NCBI RefSeq assembly: GCF_014297335.1
Contig: NZ_JACOQH010000002.1
Span: forward strand, 124,001-188,000
Length of the DNA: 64,000 nucleotides
Reading direction: 5' to 3'
Source: Roseburia_D yibonii
GTDB taxonomy: Bacteria > Bacillota > Clostridia > Lachnospirales > Lachnospiraceae
The notes beneath the pieces were generated by a model. That model saw nothing but the letters and a program-made list of their open reading frames with translations. It did not search any database and was not told the origin of the DNA. This document shows positions 1 to 8,577 of this stretch, one piece after another. The position numbers and the translations under genes were made by a program. Within the stretch, counting starts at the first letter, position 1; each line of letters starts with the position of its first letter.

Positions 1-306
1 TTCTGTGAAATTGCGCAGATCTCTTATGATCCGGGCGCGGATCTGGATCAGATCAAGGCAGATATTCCGAATTCTGTTTTAATACCGAGTTTCATTATCA
101 GTGAACTCAGAACAGCATTTATCATCGGGTTTTTGATCTATATTCCGTTCATTGTGATCGATATGGTCGTGGCGTCCGTACTTATGTCAATGGGTATGAT
201 GATGCTCCCGCCCACAACGATCTCGCTGCCGTTTAAGATATTGCTTTTTATACTGGCAGACGGATGGGATCTTGTGATTAAGAATCTGGTGCAGACATTT
301 TATTAA
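1..306 (+). CDS. fliP: Flagellar type III export protein FliP, C-terminal part
   Basis: The open frame enters from the left edge and stops with TAA at 304-306, giving the last 101 residues of FliP, an inner-membrane subunit of the flagellar export gate (FliP-FliQ-FliR core). The conserved ELRTAFIIGF stretch, the following hydrophobic helix (IYIPFIVIDMVVAS) and the MMMLPP motif before a last membrane segment are typical of the family C-terminus. The next gene is fliQ, 18 bases downstream, as in most flagellar operons. The start and N-terminal half lie outside the window. Confidence 0.95.
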   Translation, partial: FCEIAQISYDPGADLDQIKADIPNSVLIPSFIISELRTAFIIGFLIYIPFIVIDMVVASVLMSMGMMMLPPTTISLPFKILLFILADGWDLVIKNLVQTFY

Positions 307-324
307 CGAGGGAGTGAGGCGGCT

Positions 325-597
325 TTGATTACACAGGGGCAGGTTCTCGATATTGCTAGAGATGCGCTTTATACGATTATTACCGTGTCAGCGCCTCTTC
401 TTTTAATATCACTGATTGTTGGATTAGTTGTCAGTATTTTTCAGACGGTGACATCCATACAGGAACAGACACTTACATTTATACCGAAGATCATCGCGGT
501 GTTTGTTGGAATGATCTTATGTGGTTCCTGGATGTTGAATCAGTTGTCAGATTTCATGGTAAAGCTGTGGAATGACTTTGGAATATACATAAGCTAG
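325..597 (+). CDS. fliQ: Flagellar export protein FliQ
   Basis: A 90-residue protein of normal FliQ length with two membrane helices (about residues 15-40 and 50-75). It carries the family's central SIQEQTLTFIPK motif. FliQ is a small subunit of the FliPQR export-gate core in the basal-body membrane. Translation starts at TTG, placed behind the purine-rich GGGAGTGAGG at 310-319. The gene sits between fliP and fliR, with 11 bases to the next start. Confidence 0.95.
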   Translation: MITQGQVLDIARDALYTIITVSAPLLLISLIVGLVVSIFQTVTSIQEQTLTFIPKIIAVFVGMILCGSWMLNQLSDFMVKLWNDFGIYIS

Positions 598-608
598 GAT
601 AACAGGAA

Positions 609-1388
609 ATGATAAATATAAATTTTTCGCTGGAGAGCATAGAATATTTTATCCTGATTCTGATCAGGATCGCCAGTTTTATGGTGTCAGCGCCGTTTTT
701 TAATATGTCGAATACACCGCGGAGAGTTAAGATCGGCTTTGCGGCATGTGTTTCGGTAATCGTCTATGAGATTTTGCCGAAAACGGTTTTGACGTATGAT
801 GGGATGCTGGGGTATTCTGTGATCGTAGTAAAAGAAGTTACAACAGGGCTTTTTCTTGGGCTTGCGGCGAATATCTGTACATACATCATGCAGGTCGCCG
901 GAAATATGATCGATATGCACATCGGTCTTTCTATGGCAACCGAATATGATCCGGTGACAATGACGCAGTCCGCGGTGTCCGGTAACTTATATAATTATCT
1001 GGTGCTGCTGTTGCTGGTAGTAACCAATATGCAGCATTATATTCTGCGGGCGATCGTGGATTCCTATCAGGTTCTGCCGATCAACGGGCAGAATTTTAAC
1101 TGGAATCATATGATGACAACGATGGTCACTTTGATGAGTGATATCTTTATTCTGGCATTCCGTATGGTTTTACCGGTGTTTGCCTGTATTATGATATTGA
1201 ATGTGATTCTTGGAATCATGGCGAAGGTGGCGCCACAGATGAATATGTTTGCAATCGGTATCCAGTTAAAGATCCTGCTGGGATTTTTGATCATGTTTCT
1301 GACGATTGGATTACTGCCATACATTTCAGATTTTGTGTTCAGTGAGATGAAAAAGATCATGACAATGATGTTAGAGGGAATGCATTAG
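609..1388 (+). CDS. fliR: Flagellar export protein FliR
   Basis: A 259-residue polytopic membrane protein, the usual length for FliR, with about six hydrophobic segments. The motif RIASFMVSAPFF near residues 20-31 and the NILGIMAKVAPQMN-type stretch near residue 205 (here VILGIMAKVAPQMN) mark the family. FliR completes the FliPQR gate and connects to FlhB, which follows after 2 bases. The ATG lies close behind an AGGA ribosome-binding sequence that overlaps the end region of fliQ. Intact. Confidence 0.95.
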   Translation: MININFSLESIEYFILILIRIASFMVSAPFFNMSNTPRRVKIGFAACVSVIVYEILPKTVLTYDGMLGYSVIVVKEVTTGLFLGLAANICTYIMQVAGNMIDMHIGLSMATEYDPVTMTQSAVSGNLYNYLVLLLLVVTNMQHYILRAIVDSYQVLPINGQNFNWNHMMTTMVTLMSDIFILAFRMVLPVFACIMILNVILGIMAKVAPQMNMFAIGIQLKILLGFLIMFLTIGLLPYISDFVFSEMKKIMTMMLEGMH

Positions 1389-1390
1389 AA

Positions 1391-2518
1391 GTGGAAAAGG
1401 AAAAAAGGCTTCTGCTGACTTATGATCTGCAGCGGTTCGCGAAAGACGGGCCGGGCGGAGAGAAAACAGAACCGGCGACAGCGAAAAAATTAACAGATGC
1501 AAGAAAAGAAGGTAAGGTTGCAAAGAGCCGGGAGATCAGTTCTGCGGTCGACTTGATCGTATTATTTCTGATATTGAAACTATTCATGTCATTTGTTTAC
1601 GATAATTTCTTTGGAACATTTTCCGTGTTTTACAACAAGATACCGGATGTTATAAATGACAGTATTGGCGGGATCACTCTGCGTACAGTGTCGGCACTGT
1701 TGCATGAAATGCTCCTTTTTATGCTAAAGATCATGGCACCTTTTTTACTGATAGGATTGATTGTGAGCCTGGCTTTTGGTATAGTACAGGTTGGGTGGAA
1801 AGTTACGGCAAAGCCGTTACAGCCAAATCTTTCCAAATTTAATCCGATCAGCGGATTTAAGCGTATATTTTCCAAGGATGCGTTATTTGAGCTGGTAAAA
1901 TCGATCGTAAAGATCGCACTGATCGCGATCGTGGCTTATCAGTGCATCAAGGGAAATGAAAATAACCTGTTTGTTTTATATGATATACCGTTGCTGCAGG
2001 CAATCATACTGTGCGGTAATATTATCCTGAATACGGGGTTAAAGATCAGTCTCGTATATCTGATCGTCGGTCTGGCAGACTGGATCTATCAGAAGGTCAA
2101 ATTCAAAAATGACATGAAGATGACCAAGCAGGAAGTAAAGGATGAATATAAGAATACAGAAGGAGATCCGCAGATCAAGGGACGCCAGAGACAGAGGATG
2201 CGTGAAGCTTCCCAGCGCCGTATGATGCAGGATGTTCCGAAGGCGGATGTCGTTATCACGAACCCGACCCATCTTGCTGTTGCGTTAAAATATGACGCGG
2301 AGCAGGCAAAGGCACCGGTCGTCCTTGCAAAAGGGGAAGACTATCTGGCACAGAAGATCAAGGAGAAGGCCAGAGAGTGCCATATTGAAATCGTTGAAAA
2401 TAAACCATTGGCAAGAATGCTTTATGCGAATGTGGATATCGGAGCGGAAATTCCGCCGGAATTGTATCAGGCAGTTGCCGAGGTGCTTGCGATGGTATAT
2501 AATCTAAAGAATAGATAA
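1391..2518 (+). CDS. flhB: Flagellar export switch protein FlhB
   Basis: A 375-residue protein starting with GTG directly after fliR. It has an N-terminal basic region with GGEKTEPATAKKLTDARKEG, four membrane helices, and a cytosolic domain. The self-cleavage site NPTH is at residues 291-294; in this family cleavage between N and P switches export from rod/hook to filament substrates. The N-terminal LLTYDLQRFAKDG extension resembles those of other Clostridia. It follows fliR and precedes flhA, its partner in the export gate. Complete, no lesion seen. Confidence 0.95.
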   Translation: MEKEKRLLLTYDLQRFAKDGPGGEKTEPATAKKLTDARKEGKVAKSREISSAVDLIVLFLILKLFMSFVYDNFFGTFSVFYNKIPDVINDSIGGITLRTVSALLHEMLLFMLKIMAPFLLIGLIVSLAFGIVQVGWKVTAKPLQPNLSKFNPISGFKRIFSKDALFELVKSIVKIALIAIVAYQCIKGNENNLFVLYDIPLLQAIILCGNIILNTGLKISLVYLIVGLADWIYQKVKFKNDMKMTKQEVKDEYKNTEGDPQIKGRQRQRMREASQRRMMQDVPKADVVITNPTHLAVALKYDAEQAKAPVVLAKGEDYLAQKIKEKARECHIEIVENKPLARMLYANVDIGAEIPPELYQAVAEVLAMVYNLKNR

Positions 2519-2546
2519 AAACATAAAAGATAAAGGAGGAGTTGGC

Positions 2547-4580
2547 ATGAAAAAATCAGATGTGGGGGTTGCAATCTATTTGCTGGCGGCCATCATATTT
2601 TTCATTATTCCAATTCCGAATTACTTATTGGATGTTATGCTGGCGATCAATATTTCGATTGCGCTTGTTATATTGTTTAATTCACTGTTCGTAAAAGAAG
2701 TACTTGAAATGTCGTTTTTCCCGACATTACTTTTGTTTACGACAATTTTTCGTATTTCTCTGAACGTGTCTTCGACAAGACTGATCCTTTCTACCGGTGA
2801 TCCGGGTAACGTCGTTGAGACATTCGGACAGTTCGTAGGTGGCGGTGATCTGATCATCGGTGCCATTGTGTTCGTTGTGTTGATTTTGATACAGTTCATT
2901 GTCATCAATAAAGGTTCTGAACGAGTGGCAGAGGTTTCCGCGCGTTTTACCCTGGATGCAATGCCTGGTAAACAGATGGCGATCGATGCGGATCTGAATA
3001 CAGGTGCCATTACAGAAAAAGAAGCAAGAGAGCGGAGAAATAAGATCTAGGAAGAAGCCGGTTTCTTTGGTTCTATGGATGGTGCGACAAAGTACGTAAA
3101 GGGAGATGCTATTTCAGGACTTATCATTACCGTGATCAATCTTTTGGGCGGAACTGTTATGGGAGTTACCAGACAGGGCCTTACCGCGGTAGATGCATTA
3201 CAGCAGTACGGCATACTCACCATTGGTGACGGACTCTGCAGCCAGATTCCGTCTCTTTTGATTTCTCTGGCGACCGGTATTCTGGTCACGAAGGCATCAA
3301 AGGATGCGGACTTTGGAACCGTGCTGGTGCGTCAGCTTTTTGGTATTCCGAAAGTATTGTATCTGGTTGGAAGCGCGCTTATTTTTCTTGGTGTTGTAAC
3401 ACCTTTAAAATGGTATCTGTTTGTCGGACTTGGTCTGGTGTTTATCATCAGCGGAAAGCAGATGCAGAAGAGCATACGCATGGAAGAGATCGAGGATGAA
3501 GTGAACGAGGATGAGGTAGACGCGGAGGAGATCCGAAAGCCGGAGAATGTGGTTTCCCTGCTGCAGGTGGATCCGATCGAGTTGGAATTCGGATATGGAA
3601 TCATTCCGCTTGCGGATGTAAATCAGGGTGGAGACCTTTTGGATCGTGTTGTAATGATCCGGCGGCAGATCGCGCTGGAGCTTGGTACCGTTGTGCCGAT
3701 CATCCGTCTGCGTGATAACATTCAGTTGAATCCAAATCAGTATATTATCAAGATCAAGGGTATTCAGGTCACAGAGGGTGAGATTCTGTTTGACCACTAT
3801 ATGGCGATGAACCCGGGATATGTCGAAGAAGAGATCACAGGTATCCCTACGTTTGAACCGTCGTTCCATCTGCCGGCGATCTGGATCACCGAAGGACAGC
3901 GGGAAAAGGCGGAAAGTCTCGGTTATACGGTTGTAGATCCGCCGTCCATTATCGCAACCCATCTGACAGAAGTGATCCGTTCCCATATTGCGGAATTTCT
4001 GACCAGACAGGACGTACAGAATCTTGTGGACAATTTAAAAGAAAACAATCCTGCCCTTGTGGACGAGCTGGTTCCGAAGCTGCTTGGGCTTGGTGAGATA
4101 CAGAAAGTACTCCAGAACCTACTTGCGGAGGGAATTTCCATCCGTGATCTTTTGACCATTTTTGAAACGCTTGCGGACCATGCGGCGACGACAAGGGATA
4201 CGGATGTACTGACCGAATATGTAAGACAGAGCTTAAAGCGTGCGATCTCAAGTAAGTACTTCCCTGCGAATGAAACGACCAGCGTGATCACACTGGATCC
4301 GAAGGTGGAACAGGATATCATGGGATCGGTCAAACAGACAGAGCAGGGCGCGTATCTTACACTGGATCCGGAACGGACAAAGGCGATCATGGCTTCCGTG
4401 GAAACAGAAGTGGCAAAACTGGAGAGCCTTGGTAAAAATCCGATCGTTGTGACGTCTCCGATCGTTCGTATGTATTTTAAGAAATTGACAGAGGATTATT
4501 TTAAGGATCTGATCGTTGTGTCTTACAATGAGGTGGAATCCAATGTAGAATTACAGTCAGTAGGGATGGTGACAGGATAA
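2547..4580 (+). pseudogene. flhA: Flagellar export gate protein FlhA interrupted by an in-frame amber codon
   Basis: The reading frame starts behind AAAGGAGG and reads a clear FlhA N-terminal membrane domain for 167 residues. It then meets TAG at 3048-3050 and continues in the same frame to 4580 for another 510 residues with no further lesion. Read through, it is a full-length 677-residue FlhA: membrane domain (about 1-320) and cytosolic substrate-docking domain. The stop falls in a conserved cytoplasmic loop, between ARERRNKI and EEAGFFGSMDG. A single C-to-T change of CAG (Gln) would explain it. The 3' part could restart at the ATG at 3075 but would lack the first helices. Causes may be a real loss of motility, a strain variant or a sequencing error. 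All neighbouring flagellar genes are intact, which favours a recent event. Confidence 0.9.
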
Positions 4581-4581
4581 A

Positions 4582-5829
4582 ATGACCATAAATAAGTATC
4601 AGGGAAGAACGCAGGAAGAAGCGATCCGCATCGCGAAAGAACAGCTTGGTGAGAATGCGGTTATCATGAATGTCAGACCGATCAAGTCGAAAGGACTGTT
4701 TCATTTTTTAAAGGATAGTGCATATGAAGTGACGGCTGCGGTAGAGGAACAGCAGCCGGTAGCAAAAAGCTCCGGCCTTGCGATTCAGGATAATATCAAT
4801 TTTTCTGCGGATGAGGAGATCAAAATTCCGATCCAGCCGCAGGAGACTGTGGCAAGACGGGAGACGAACCGACAGGCGGAAGTCTTAAAGCGCGAGAGCC
4901 AGAACCGTCTGGAAGAGCGCATTGAAAATATTCAGGATCTGCTTGAAAAGAAGCTTGCTCCGGCAGAGACGGAAACGGCAAAGAGCCAGTCAAAGCGTGA
5001 GGAGAAAACTGCGAAGATGACAAAAGAACAGGAAGAAGGCATGAAGTTCTTAAAAATGATCTATGGCATTATGCTTGAAAATGAGATCAATGAGAAATAT
5101 GCCAATGTGATTTTAGAGGATATCGAAAAAGTAGTGCGCGGCGGGTCAAGTGTTGACTACATCCTTTCCAGTATATATCAGAAAATGATCTTGAAATTCG
5201 GACAGCCGAGGCCGATCGAATTCGGAGAGAAAAAGCCGAAGGTTGTTTTCTTTATCGGACCTACCGGGGTCGGTAAGACAACAACGATCGCGAAAGTCGC
5301 TTCCAAATTCAAACTGGATGCCGGAAAAAAGGTGGCACTGTTGTCAGCGGATACTTACCGGATCGCGGCGGCGGAGCAGTTAAAGACCTATGCGAATATC
5401 TTGGATACGCCATTTTCCATCGTCTATGCGCCGGAGGAACTGAATCAGGCGATCGCACAGCTGGCAGACTATGATCTGATATTGGTCGATACCGCAGGAT
5501 TTTCGCATAAGAACATGGAACAGAAGGATGACATTAAAAAGCTGGTAAACAGTCTGGATAAAAAATATGAAAAAGAAGTATTTTTAGTCGTGAGCGCTAC
5601 GGCAAAATATAAGGATCTTGTCAATATCGCGGATGTCTATCACGATATTGCGGATTACAAACTCATATTTACGAAGCTTGATGAAACATCAGCGTATGGA
5701 AATTTACTGAATATCAGATTGTATTCAGGCGCAGATCTTTCATATACAACGAATGGACAGAATGTGCCGGATGATATTGAATTATTCCACACCCAGAAAA
5801 TTGTAAAGCAGCTGTTGGGAGGAAAATAG
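4582..5829 (+). CDS. flhF: Flagellar SRP-like GTPase FlhF
   Basis: A 415-residue protein of the SRP54/FtsY GTPase family that places and counts flagella. The N-terminal basic domain (about 1-150, with a charged stretch rich in Glu, Lys and Gln) is followed by helical N and G domains. The P-loop GPTGVGKTT is at about residues 226-234. Further motifs are SADTYRIAAAEQL, the Walker B-like LVDTAGF and TKLDE. It starts one base after the flhA stop and is followed by its activator gene flhG, the standard pairing. Confidence 0.95.
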   Translation: MTINKYQGRTQEEAIRIAKEQLGENAVIMNVRPIKSKGLFHFLKDSAYEVTAAVEEQQPVAKSSGLAIQDNINFSADEEIKIPIQPQETVARRETNRQAEVLKRESQNRLEERIENIQDLLEKKLAPAETETAKSQSKREEKTAKMTKEQEEGMKFLKMIYGIMLENEINEKYANVILEDIEKVVRGGSSVDYILSSIYQKMILKFGQPRPIEFGEKKPKVVFFIGPTGVGKTTTIAKVASKFKLDAGKKVALLSADTYRIAAAEQLKTYANILDTPFSIVYAPEELNQAIAQLADYDLILVDTAGFSHKNMEQKDDIKKLVNSLDKKYEKEVFLVVSATAKYKDLVNIADVYHDIADYKLIFTKLDETSAYGNLLNIRLYSGADLSYTTNGQNVPDDIELFHTQKIVKQLLGGK

Positions 5830-5832
5830 TGC

Positions 5833-6726
5833 ATGCAGGATCAGGCACAGCAGTTACGGAACGTGATCAAGCAAAGGAATATAAAAACGACAGTTACGCC
5901 TAAGGTAAAAGCGAAAGCGAGGGTGCTGACGATCACCAGCGGAAAGGGTGGTGTCGGCAAATCCAACCTGGCGGTTAATCTGGCAATTCAATTGCGCAAA
6001 TCGGGGAAAAGGGTTATAATTTTTGATGCAGATATCGGGCTTGCCAATGTAGAAGTAATGTTTGGTACAATCCCAAAATATAATCTCGGAGATCTGGTCT
6101 ATCGGGGGAAAAAGCTTTCAGAAATTGTGATGGAAGGCCCGATGGGAGTCGGTTTCGTTTCTGGTGGTTCCGGAATTGCCGGACTAAATCACCTGACAGC
6201 GGCACAGATAGACCGTCTGGTGGATGAACTTGGAACTTTAGACGAGCTGGCAGACGTGATCATTATTGATACCGGTGCCGGAATTTCAGACAGTGTGCTG
6301 AAGTTTGTAGTGAGTAGTCCGGAAGTACTGCTTGTCACTACACCGGATCCGAGTTCGATTACCGATTCTTATTCGCTGCTTAAAATTTTATATCAGCAGC
6401 CGGAATTTGAACCACAGGAGACAAAGATCCGATTTGTCGCGAATAAAGTGGCTTCGGTCGAAGACGGGGAAGCACTTTATGAAAAAATGCGGCTTGTGGT
6501 TTCCAAATTTCTTGGAGGAGATTTACAGTATCTTGGGATGGTTCCGCTTGACCTTGCATTGGAGCGGGCAGTACAAAAACAGCAGGTGGTGTCTTTGGAA
6601 GCGCCTTCATCGAATGCGGCGCGGGCGTTTGAAACACTTGCGGATAATCTGCTTTACGGGGAACAGAAAAAAGCAGTGGTAAAAAAAGGAATATCCCAGT
6701 TTTTTTCTAACTTTCTAAACAGGTAA
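5833..6726 (+). CDS. flhG: Flagellar number regulator FlhG (MinD-like ATPase)
   Basis: A 297-residue MinD/ParA-type ATPase (also called YlxH or FleN). The deviant Walker A motif KGGVGKS starts at residue 38, followed by the DADIGLANVEVMFG motif and IIDTGAG. The N-terminus contains DQAQQLR, matching the DQAxxLR helix known to stimulate the FlhF GTPase. The C-terminal end carries a basic, aromatic stretch (KGISQFFSNFLNR) like the membrane-targeting helix of MinD-type proteins. It lies three bases after flhF. Role: limits flagellar number with FlhF. Confidence 0.93.
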   Translation: MQDQAQQLRNVIKQRNIKTTVTPKVKAKARVLTITSGKGGVGKSNLAVNLAIQLRKSGKRVIIFDADIGLANVEVMFGTIPKYNLGDLVYRGKKLSEIVMEGPMGVGFVSGGSGIAGLNHLTAAQIDRLVDELGTLDELADVIIIDTGAGISDSVLKFVVSSPEVLLVTTPDPSSITDSYSLLKILYQQPEFEPQETKIRFVANKVASVEDGEALYEKMRLVVSKFLGGDLQYLGMVPLDLALERAVQKQQVVSLEAPSSNAARAFETLADNLLYGEQKKAVVKKGISQFFSNFLNR

Positions 6727-6746
6727 AATACAAATGAGGTAAGCAT

Positions 6747-7493
6747 ATGCATACAGCGATTATTGAAGTTGGAAATAAAATCGATATCAGAATTGTAAAT
6801 CAGATCGAAAACGCGAAAACAACCGGCGAACCGCCACATATTTATAAAAGCCAGCTCTTGGATTTTTTTGAAAACGGGGATATCGAGATATCGATGCCCA
6901 GCGAGAACGGACAGATCCGTCTTTTGCCGCTTGGTCTTCGGTATGAACTCGTGTTTTATACAAAAAGCGGGCTGTACCGCGGATATGGAGAAGTGAAGGA
7001 ACGCTATAAAACGGATAACCGTTTTATGCTGCGGGTCGCGCTTCACACGCCGCTCAACAAATACCAGCGCAGGGAGTATTACCGGTTAAACTGTGCCATG
7101 GAAGCGGCTTTTTATATTATCAATAAAGAGATTGCGATGCTTGAACATACAGATGAGATCGAGACTGCGCTTCGTGAGAGCGAAGAAGCTGCAGGCGAAA
7201 AGATGTCTGCGTATGTACGGGATATCAGCGGCGGCGGGATGCGTTTTGTGACCGACGTGGAACTGCCGGAAGATTCTTATATTTTGGTCTATATCAGACT
7301 TGGAGAAAAAGCGCAGGATGCGGTCTACCCGATCGTCGGACGTGTGATAAGCAGCGGGAAAGTGGAAGACGTAACGCCTGCAAAATACGAACAGAGAGTC
7401 GAATTCATTTTAAAAGACAGCAGGGTAAGAGAAGATATTATTCGATTCATCTTTAAGGAAGAACGAAAAGCCCGAAGAAATAGAAAAGGATGA
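6747..7493 (+). CDS. PilZ-domain c-di-GMP-binding flagellar brake protein (YcgR/MotI type)
   Basis: A 248-residue protein with an N-terminal YcgR-like beta domain (about 1-105) and a C-terminal PilZ domain. The two c-di-GMP-binding signatures are visible: an RxxxR motif in QRREYYRLN near residue 110, and DISGGG near residue 157. Family members slow the flagellar motor when c-di-GMP is high. Its place between flhG and cheB supports a motility role. The ATG sits behind GAGGT. Whether it acts on the motor stator or elsewhere cannot be read from the sequence. Confidence 0.88.
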   Translation: MHTAIIEVGNKIDIRIVNQIENAKTTGEPPHIYKSQLLDFFENGDIEISMPSENGQIRLLPLGLRYELVFYTKSGLYRGYGEVKERYKTDNRFMLRVALHTPLNKYQRREYYRLNCAMEAAFYIINKEIAMLEHTDEIETALRESEEAAGEKMSAYVRDISGGGMRFVTDVELPEDSYILVYIRLGEKAQDAVYPIVGRVISSGKVEDVTPAKYEQRVEFILKDSRVREDIIRFIFKEERKARRNRKG

Positions 7494-7499
7494 TTCAGC

Positions 7500-8576
7500 A
7501 TGAAGAAAAATATTCTTGTCGTTGATGACTCTGCACTCATGAGAAGGGTTATCTGTGATATAATTAATTCAGACAGTAGATTCCAGGCAACCGATATCTG
7601 CAGAGATGGACTGGAGGCATACGAACGACTGAAAACGACACAATATGATGGCGTGGTTCTGGATGTGAATATGCCGCGTATGAATGGTCTGGAACTGTTA
7701 GAAAAGTTGCAGCAGGAAAAAATCAAAGCGACTGTGATCATGGTAAGCACAGAGACTACAAAAGATGCAGAAATCACATTACTTGCCATGGAGCGGGGCG
7801 CGATTGATTTTGTCACAAAACCGACCAACATCATAGAAGCAAAGGGTGAAGACTTTAAAAAGCGCCTTACGGCTGTGCTTACGGCGGTGATCAGCACCCG
7901 TGCATATGCGAACAGGAGCATATCATCGGGAAGCACTGATAAGACAGTAACGCAGGTAAGACAGCTGATCAAGCCAAAGACATCCCTGGGAAGAGGGAAC
8001 AAGCTGGTTGCGCTTGCGTGCTCTACCGGAGGTCCGAAGGCCTTACAAAGCGTAATCCCTTATCTTCCGAAAAATATGGATGCACCGATGGTTTTGGTGC
8101 AGCATATGCCGAGAGGATTCACAAAATCCATGGCGGACCGCTTAAATGAGATCAGTCCGATCGAAGTGAAAGAGGCGGAAGACGGAGATATCTTAAAAAA
8201 AGGATGCGTGTATATCGCGCCGGGCGGAAAGCATATGGAGATCACAAAGTGCAGCGATGGACGGCACAAAGTATCTTTGAATGATGAACCGGCGATCGGA
8301 GGATTGAAACCGTGCGCGGATATTATGTATCGGTCTTTACGCGAAAGCGGATATGATGAGATCACCTGCGTTGTGCTGACAGGAATGGGTGCGGATGGTA
8401 CAAAAGGCATTCTTTCACTGCGGGAGAAAAAACCGCTTTATGTTATTGCACAGAATGCCGAGACCTGTGTGGTCTATGGCATGCCAAAGGCGATTGTGGA
8501 GACCGGAGTGGTGAATGAAGTCGCTCCGTTGACACAGGTGGCACAGGAAATTATTAAGAATGTGGGGGTACAGTAA
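7500..8576 (+). CDS. cheB: Chemotaxis response regulator methylesterase CheB
   Basis: A 358-residue two-domain protein. The receiver domain (1-120) has the acidic pair VVDDS, the phosphoacceptor Asp55 in VVLDVNMP, and a conserved Lys in FVTKP. The C-terminal methylesterase domain carries the catalytic triad motifs: Ser in CSTGGPKAL, His in LVQHMP and Asp in GMGADG. It removes methyl groups from chemoreceptors when phosphorylated by CheA, which follows one base later. Its normal partner cheR is not in this window. Confidence 0.96.
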   Translation: MKKNILVVDDSALMRRVICDIINSDSRFQATDICRDGLEAYERLKTTQYDGVVLDVNMPRMNGLELLEKLQQEKIKATVIMVSTETTKDAEITLLAMERGAIDFVTKPTNIIEAKGEDFKKRLTAVLTAVISTRAYANRSISSGSTDKTVTQVRQLIKPKTSLGRGNKLVALACSTGGPKALQSVIPYLPKNMDAPMVLVQHMPRGFTKSMADRLNEISPIEVKEAEDGDILKKGCVYIAPGGKHMEITKCSDGRHKVSLNDEPAIGGLKPCADIMYRSLRESGYDEITCVVLTGMGADGTKGILSLREKKPLYVIAQNAETCVVYGMPKAIVETGVVNEVAPLTQVAQEIIKNVGVQ

Positions 8577-8577
8577 A

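Noticed and set aside
3075..4580. The 501-residue reading frame after the flhA stop as a separate gene
   Set aside because: It continues the same frame and the same FlhA domain without a gap, and the ATG at 3075 has no convincing ribosome binding site. It is the 3' part of the interrupted flhA.
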